DNA from: Bacteroidales bacterium
Lineage (GTDB): Bacteria > Bacteroidota > Bacteroidia > Bacteroidales > VadinHA17
Direction: 5' to 3'
Length of the DNA stretch: 9,810 nucleotides
NCBI GenBank assembly: GCA_012514255.1
Contig: JAAZAP010000014.1
Location: 1 to 9,810 of the forward strand
In this document: one piece after another, positions 6,907 through 9,810 of the stretch
How the letters are laid out: every line of letters starts with the position of its first letter
Position numbering within the stretch: the stretch's first letter is position 1
Position numbers and translations under genes: made by a program
Notes under the pieces: model-generated
Seen by the model: only the letters and a program-made list of their open reading frames with translations
What the model was told of the DNA's origin: nothing
Database searches by the model: none

Positions 6907-8091
6907 ATGGACAATTTCAAAACACGTTTGGGGAAGCTCACTGCGGAGCATGAAGCGCTTGTTACCCGGCGCAACCGCAAAATCACCACCGGGAATGGCA
7001 TCTTTGAGAGATATGAATACCCTGTCCTTACGGCAGCACACGCACCGCTCGCATGGAGGTATGACCTTAACCCGGCCACCAATCCGTACCTGATGGAACG
7101 CTTTGGTATCAATGCCGCATTCAATGCCGGTGCCATGAAGCTTGACGACAAGTATCTGCTGGCAGTGAGGGTTGAGGGTTACGACAGGAAGTCGTTCTTC
7201 GCTATTGCCGAGAGTCCCAATGGAGTGGATAGCTTCCGTTTCCGCGATTACCCGGTGACCATGCCTGAGACGGATGATCCTGACATCAACGTGTACGATA
7301 TGAGGCTCACCAGGCATGAGGACGGGTGGATCTACGGTGTATTCTGCACCGAGAGGAAAGACCCGAACGCTGCCCCGGGGGATCTCTCCTCTGCCGTGGC
7401 CGCTGCCGGCATCGCCCGCACTCATGACCTGGTGACATGGGAACGGCTCCCTGACCTCGTCTCCGGCAGCCAGCAACGCAATGTGGTCCTCCATCCGGAG
7501 TTTGTCAATGGCATGTATGCTCTCTATACCCGCCCTCAGGACGGCTTCATTGATGCCGGCAGTGGCGGAGGGATAGGCTGGGCGCTGGTGAAGGATATAT
7601 CACACGCTGTTATTGAACCGGGCGCCGAGAAGATAATCAACCAGAGGCATTACCACACTATCAAGGAACTGAAGAATGGTGAAGGACCACACCCTATCAA
7701 AACGTCTGCCGGGTGGCTGCATCTTGCTCACGGTGTCAGGGGATGCGCCGCCGGACTGCGGTATGTCCTATATCTCTATATGACGTCCCTTGATGATCCC
7801 TCGGAGATGATAGCCGAGCCGGGAGGCTATTTCATGGCCCCGGTGGATGAGGAACGAATAGGCGACGTCTCCAACGTGCTCTTCTCAAACGGGTGGATAG
7901 CTGATGACGATGGGACAGTCTATATCTATTATGCTTCGTCTGATACACGGATGCACGTTGCTGTTTCGTCTATTGACCGGCTGGTAGATTACTGCATGAA
8001 TACCACGGCCGACAGGCTTCGGTCTGCGGAATCAGTGAAGACGCTGAATGCAATAATTGCCTGGAACAGGAAATACCTGGCGGCGAAATGA
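6907..8091 (+). CDS. GH130_1 4-O-beta-D-mannosyl-D-glucose phosphorylase
   Basis: This 394-residue cytoplasmic enzyme splits 4-O-beta-mannosyl-glucose with phosphate into mannose 1-phosphate and glucose. There is no signal peptide. The fold is a five-bladed beta-propeller. Recognisable subfamily-1 segments are [58 protein letters not shown] and the [16 protein letters not shown] stretch. Asp131 in YDMR takes the same residue number as the catalytic Asp131 described for the B. fragilis enzyme. Later landmarks are [24 protein letters not shown] and [23 protein letters not shown]. The length is close to that of the known enzyme. It follows the GH26 gene by 13 bases, and its stop codon overlaps the epimerase start (ATGA), so the two are probably translationally coupled. 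GH130_2 mannooligosaccharide phosphorylase is the alternative, but the N-terminal motifs and the neighbouring epimerase favour subfamily 1. Confidence 0.94.
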   Translation: MDNFKTRLGKLTAEHEALVTRRNRKITTGNGIFERYEYPVLTAAHAPLAWRYDLNPATNPYLMERFGINAAFNAGAMKLDDKYLLAVRVEGYDRKSFFAIAESPNGVDSFRFRDYPVTMPETDDPDINVYDMRLTRHEDGWIYGVFCTERKDPNAAPGDLSSAVAAAGIARTHDLVTWERLPDLVSGSQQRNVVLHPEFVNGMYALYTRPQDGFIDAGSGGGIGWALVKDISHAVIEPGAEKIINQRHYHTIKELKNGEGPHPIKTSAGWLHLAHGVRGCAAGLRYVLYLYMTSLDDPSEMIAEPGGYFMAPVDEERIGDVSNVLFSNGWIADDDGTVYIYYASSDTRMHVAVSSIDRLVDYCMNTTADRLRSAESVKTLNAIIAWNRKYLAAK

Positions 8092-9293
8092 CGACGGACA
8101 GTGCCATGCTTCTTGAGAGGATGAAGGAATCAGCCGGGAAGGAACTGACTGGTAATATACTGCCATGGTGGATAAAAAATATGCCTGACCCGGAGAGAGG
8201 CGGCTTTTATGGCAGGATAGACGGACGTGAAAAGACCATTACAGATGCTCCCAGGGGCGGGATACTTAATGCCCGCATCCTGTGGAGCTTCTCGGCAGCA
8301 TATGTGAAGCTGGCGGATCAGAAATACCTGGAGATGGCCACTCGGGCCCGGGATTATATCCTTCGCCATTTTTTCGACAATGAATATGGCGGGACATACT
8401 GGAGCCTTTCAGGCCATGGCAAGCCGCTGGAGACGAAGAAACAGATTTACTCCCAGGCTTTTTTCATCTATGCCCTTACCTGGTTTCATAAGGCTACAGG
8501 CGACAGGGAGTCGCTCTACAGGGCCATAGAATTGTACCGACTGATAGAAAAACACAGCTATGATGCCCGGTATGAAGGTTATTTTGAGGCTTTTACGCGC
8601 GAGTGGGGTGAGATGGCTGATCTCCGCCTGAGTGAGAAGGATGCCAACGAAAAGAAGACGATGAACACCCATCTCCATATCCTTGAGGCCTATACCAGCC
8701 TCTACAGCGTCTGGCCTGATCCGCAACTCCGGAAACAGCTGGCAGGGCTGGTCAGTACTTTTACAGAAAGAATTGTTGACCCGGTGACATCGCATCTTAA
8801 TCTCTTCTTCGACGAGGAGTGGAACCAGCGCTCTGCCATTGTCTCGTACGGCCATGATATTGAGGCCTCATGGTTGCTTTGCGAGGCGGCTGATGCTCTT
8901 GGCGCTGCTGACACGATCAAGGGAGTGGCACTGAAGATAGCATCAGCAGCCCATGAGGGTCTGGCTGATGACGGCAGCCTCTTCTACGAGAAAGATGACG
9001 AGGCGGGTCACTTTGACCGCGACAGGCACTGGTGGGTGCAGTCGGAAGCAACGGTGGGCTTCCTCAATGCCTGGCAGCTCAGCGGTGATAACAGCTGGCT
9101 GGAGCTGGCAGCAAATGTGCTTGATTACATTAACACCCACCTGACAGACAGGGAGAACGGTGAGTGGTTCTGGAGCATTCGTGCTGATGGTACTGTCAAT
9201 CGCGATGATGACAAGGCCGGCTTCTGGAAGTGCCCATATCATAATACAAGGATGTGCCTGGAGATAATGGAAAGATCAGGCGATCAGCATTAG
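8088..9293 (+). CDS. Cellobiose 2-epimerase (AGE superfamily)
   Basis: This 401-residue cytoplasmic enzyme epimerises the reducing-end sugar at C2, converting mannobiose to 4-O-beta-mannosyl-glucose (and cellobiose to glucosyl-mannose). It has an (alpha/alpha)6-barrel of the N-acylglucosamine 2-epimerase superfamily and no signal peptide. Visible catalytic and binding residues are Arg63 in NARILW, His197 in NTHLH, His256, Glu259 and Trp262 in YGHDIEASW, Trp316 and Glu320 in WWVQSE, and His385 in CPYHNTR. The spacing of these residues agrees with the active-site residues I recall for the Ruminococcus and Rhodothermus enzymes. Length (about 390-410) is typical. The start overlaps the phosphorylase stop by 4 bases, which links production of the enzyme making the substrate to that of the enzyme using it. 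It is the last gene of the operon. Plain N-acylglucosamine 2-epimerase activity is much less likely given the neighbours. Confidence 0.94.
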   Translation: MTTDSAMLLERMKESAGKELTGNILPWWIKNMPDPERGGFYGRIDGREKTITDAPRGGILNARILWSFSAAYVKLADQKYLEMATRARDYILRHFFDNEYGGTYWSLSGHGKPLETKKQIYSQAFFIYALTWFHKATGDRESLYRAIELYRLIEKHSYDARYEGYFEAFTREWGEMADLRLSEKDANEKKTMNTHLHILEAYTSLYSVWPDPQLRKQLAGLVSTFTERIVDPVTSHLNLFFDEEWNQRSAIVSYGHDIEASWLLCEAADALGAADTIKGVALKIASAAHEGLADDGSLFYEKDDEAGHFDRDRHWWVQSEATVGFLNAWQLSGDNSWLELAANVLDYINTHLTDRENGEWFWSIRADGTVNRDDDKAGFWKCPYHNTRMCLEIMERSGDQH

Positions 9294-9350
9294 TGATCGT
9301 GCGATTTTCGAATGTCAATGTTTATAATGCATTCGTTGGAAATGTAACGT

Positions 9351-9381
9351 TATTTTACATATAACAATTCACTGTAAAATA
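9351..9381. repeat. Perfect 9-base inverted repeat (TATTTTACA / TGTAAAATA)
   Basis: The arms at 9351-9359 and 9373-9381 are perfect reverse complements with a 13-base spacer. A second overlapping dyad, ATGTAA (9342-9347) with TTACAT (9355-9360), shares part of the left arm. It could be an AT-rich operator for the SPFH gene or a weak terminator of the mannan operon; the all-AT stem and lack of a following T-tract make the terminator role less likely. Confidence 0.4.
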
Positions 9382-9408
9382 TTCACCATATCCCCATTTT
9401 TAAATAAA

Positions 9409-9434
9409 TTCGTAAATCGTCTAACAATTACGAA
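9409..9434. repeat. 7-base inverted repeat in the leader of the SPFH gene
   Basis: TTCGTAA (9409-9415) and TTACGAA (9428-9434) form a perfect dyad with a 12-base spacer, ending 12 bases before the ATG at 9447. It could be a regulator site or a leader hairpin close to the ribosome-binding region. Confidence 0.35.
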
Positions 9435-9446
9435 AGGGTATTAAAA

Positions 9447-9810
9447 ATGACTTACTGGATTATTGCATTAGCTGTTATCCTGATTTTCTTTTGGGGTATC
9501 AGGATCGTCAGACCGACACACCGTGCACTCATAGAGCGTCTCGGTAAATATCATCATTTTGCCAACCCCGGCTTCCACTGGATCATACCCGTAATAGACA
9601 AGATCTACCGAGTCAATGTGACTGAACAGATGGTTGATGCCGAGCCGCAGGAGATAATCACAAATGACAACCTGAATGCCAGTGTTGATGCACAGGTTTA
9701 TTTCAGGGTGAAGGCTGATGAGGAGAGTGTCAAGGGCTCAATCTACAATGTTAACAATTTCAGATGGCAGATTGTGAACCTGGCACGCACCACGCTTCGT
9801 AACATCATCG
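9447..9810 (+). CDS. SPFH/band 7 (stomatin-like, paraslipin/QmcA type) membrane protein, 3' truncated
   Basis: The first 121 residues of a membrane-anchored SPFH-domain protein are present; the frame is open to the right edge. The start ATG is preceded by GAAAGGG about 10 bases upstream, which could serve as a ribosome site. One N-terminal membrane segment (about residues 4-20, WIIALAVILIFFWGI) is followed by the band 7 domain: RIVRPTHRALIERLGKY, NPGFHWIIPVIDKIY, VNVTEQMVDAEPQEIIT, then NLNASVDAQVYFRV. Such proteins form oligomeric membrane scaffolds and often pair with an NfeD-like protein or a membrane protease; neither partner can be seen here. The gene starts 153 bases after the mannan operon behind its own AT-rich leader, so it is probably an unrelated transcription unit and marks the end of the mannan locus. 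The exact slipin subgroup is uncertain. Confidence 0.9.
   Translation, partial: MTYWIIALAVILIFFWGIRIVRPTHRALIERLGKYHHFANPGFHWIIPVIDKIYRVNVTEQMVDAEPQEIITNDNLNASVDAQVYFRVKADEESVKGSIYNVNNFRWQIVNLARTTLRNII

Larger units (their letters stand above)
9294..9446. other. AT-rich intergenic region with inverted repeats, end of mannan operon
   Basis: The operon ends at 9293 and the next gene starts at 9447. This gap is strongly AT-rich and has no ORF. It holds a 9-base and a 7-base perfect inverted repeat, listed separately. No clear TAnnTTTG element was found upstream of 9447; a lone TATAAT at 9323-9328 lacks a matching upstream box. No GC-rich hairpin with a T-tract is present. Confidence 0.5.

Noticed and set aside
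6817..7494. 225-codon minus-strand open frame across the GH26/GH130 junction.
   Set aside because: It overlaps two well-supported enzymes, crosses their boundary, and has no recognisable motif.
9323..9328. TATAAT as a sigma70-like promoter for the SPFH gene.
   Set aside because: There is no matching upstream box at the normal spacing, and housekeeping promoters in Bacteroidota use a different -7 consensus.

Overview
The window looks like chromosomal DNA from a member of the Bacteroidota, probably of the order Bacteroidales. This rests on three lipoprotein-type glycoside hydrolases, promoter -7 elements of the TAnnTTTG type, a gene start used without an obvious Shine-Dalgarno site, and an enzyme set best known from the Bacteroides fragilis mannan pathway. 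No mobile element, CRISPR array, tRNA or rRNA was seen. The genus cannot be told from the sequence.

Layout. Bases 1-3185 hold a left arm of two rightward genes 18 bases apart: the 3' part of a CE7-type carbohydrate acetyl esterase, cut by the window edge, and a complete GH2 beta-galactosidase-like lipoprotein. A short GC-rich gap with several palindromes (3186-3274) separates them from a convergent, leftward AraC-family regulator (3275-4156). A 294-base AT-rich intergenic region (4157-4450) carries a plausible promoter for each direction and several repeated short motifs. Bases 4451-9293 form a tight rightward operon: GH5_7 endo-mannanase lipoprotein, GH26 mannanase lipoprotein, GH130_1 mannosylglucose phosphorylase and cellobiose 2-epimerase. 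The gaps are 7 and 13 bases, and the last junction is a 4-base overlap. After a 153-base AT-rich gap with two inverted repeats, an SPFH/stomatin-like membrane protein starts at 9447 and runs off the right edge.

How the genes work together. The two mannanases would act outside the cytoplasm on beta-1,4-mannan (glucomannan or galactomannan) and release short oligosaccharides, down to mannobiose. Inside the cell the epimerase converts mannobiose to 4-O-beta-mannosyl-glucose, and the phosphorylase splits that into mannose 1-phosphate and glucose. The esterase could remove acetyl groups and the GH2 enzyme could remove beta-linked galactosyl side groups. The AraC protein probably senses a sugar and controls one or both arms. 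No transporter and no SusC/SusD pair is present, so uptake must be encoded elsewhere.

The core pathway is already known from the B. fragilis and Ruminococcus albus literature. What is unusual here is the arrangement, the divergent CE7 motifs and the association with an AraC regulator and a GH2 enzyme. I see no convincing evidence of a wholly undescribed system.
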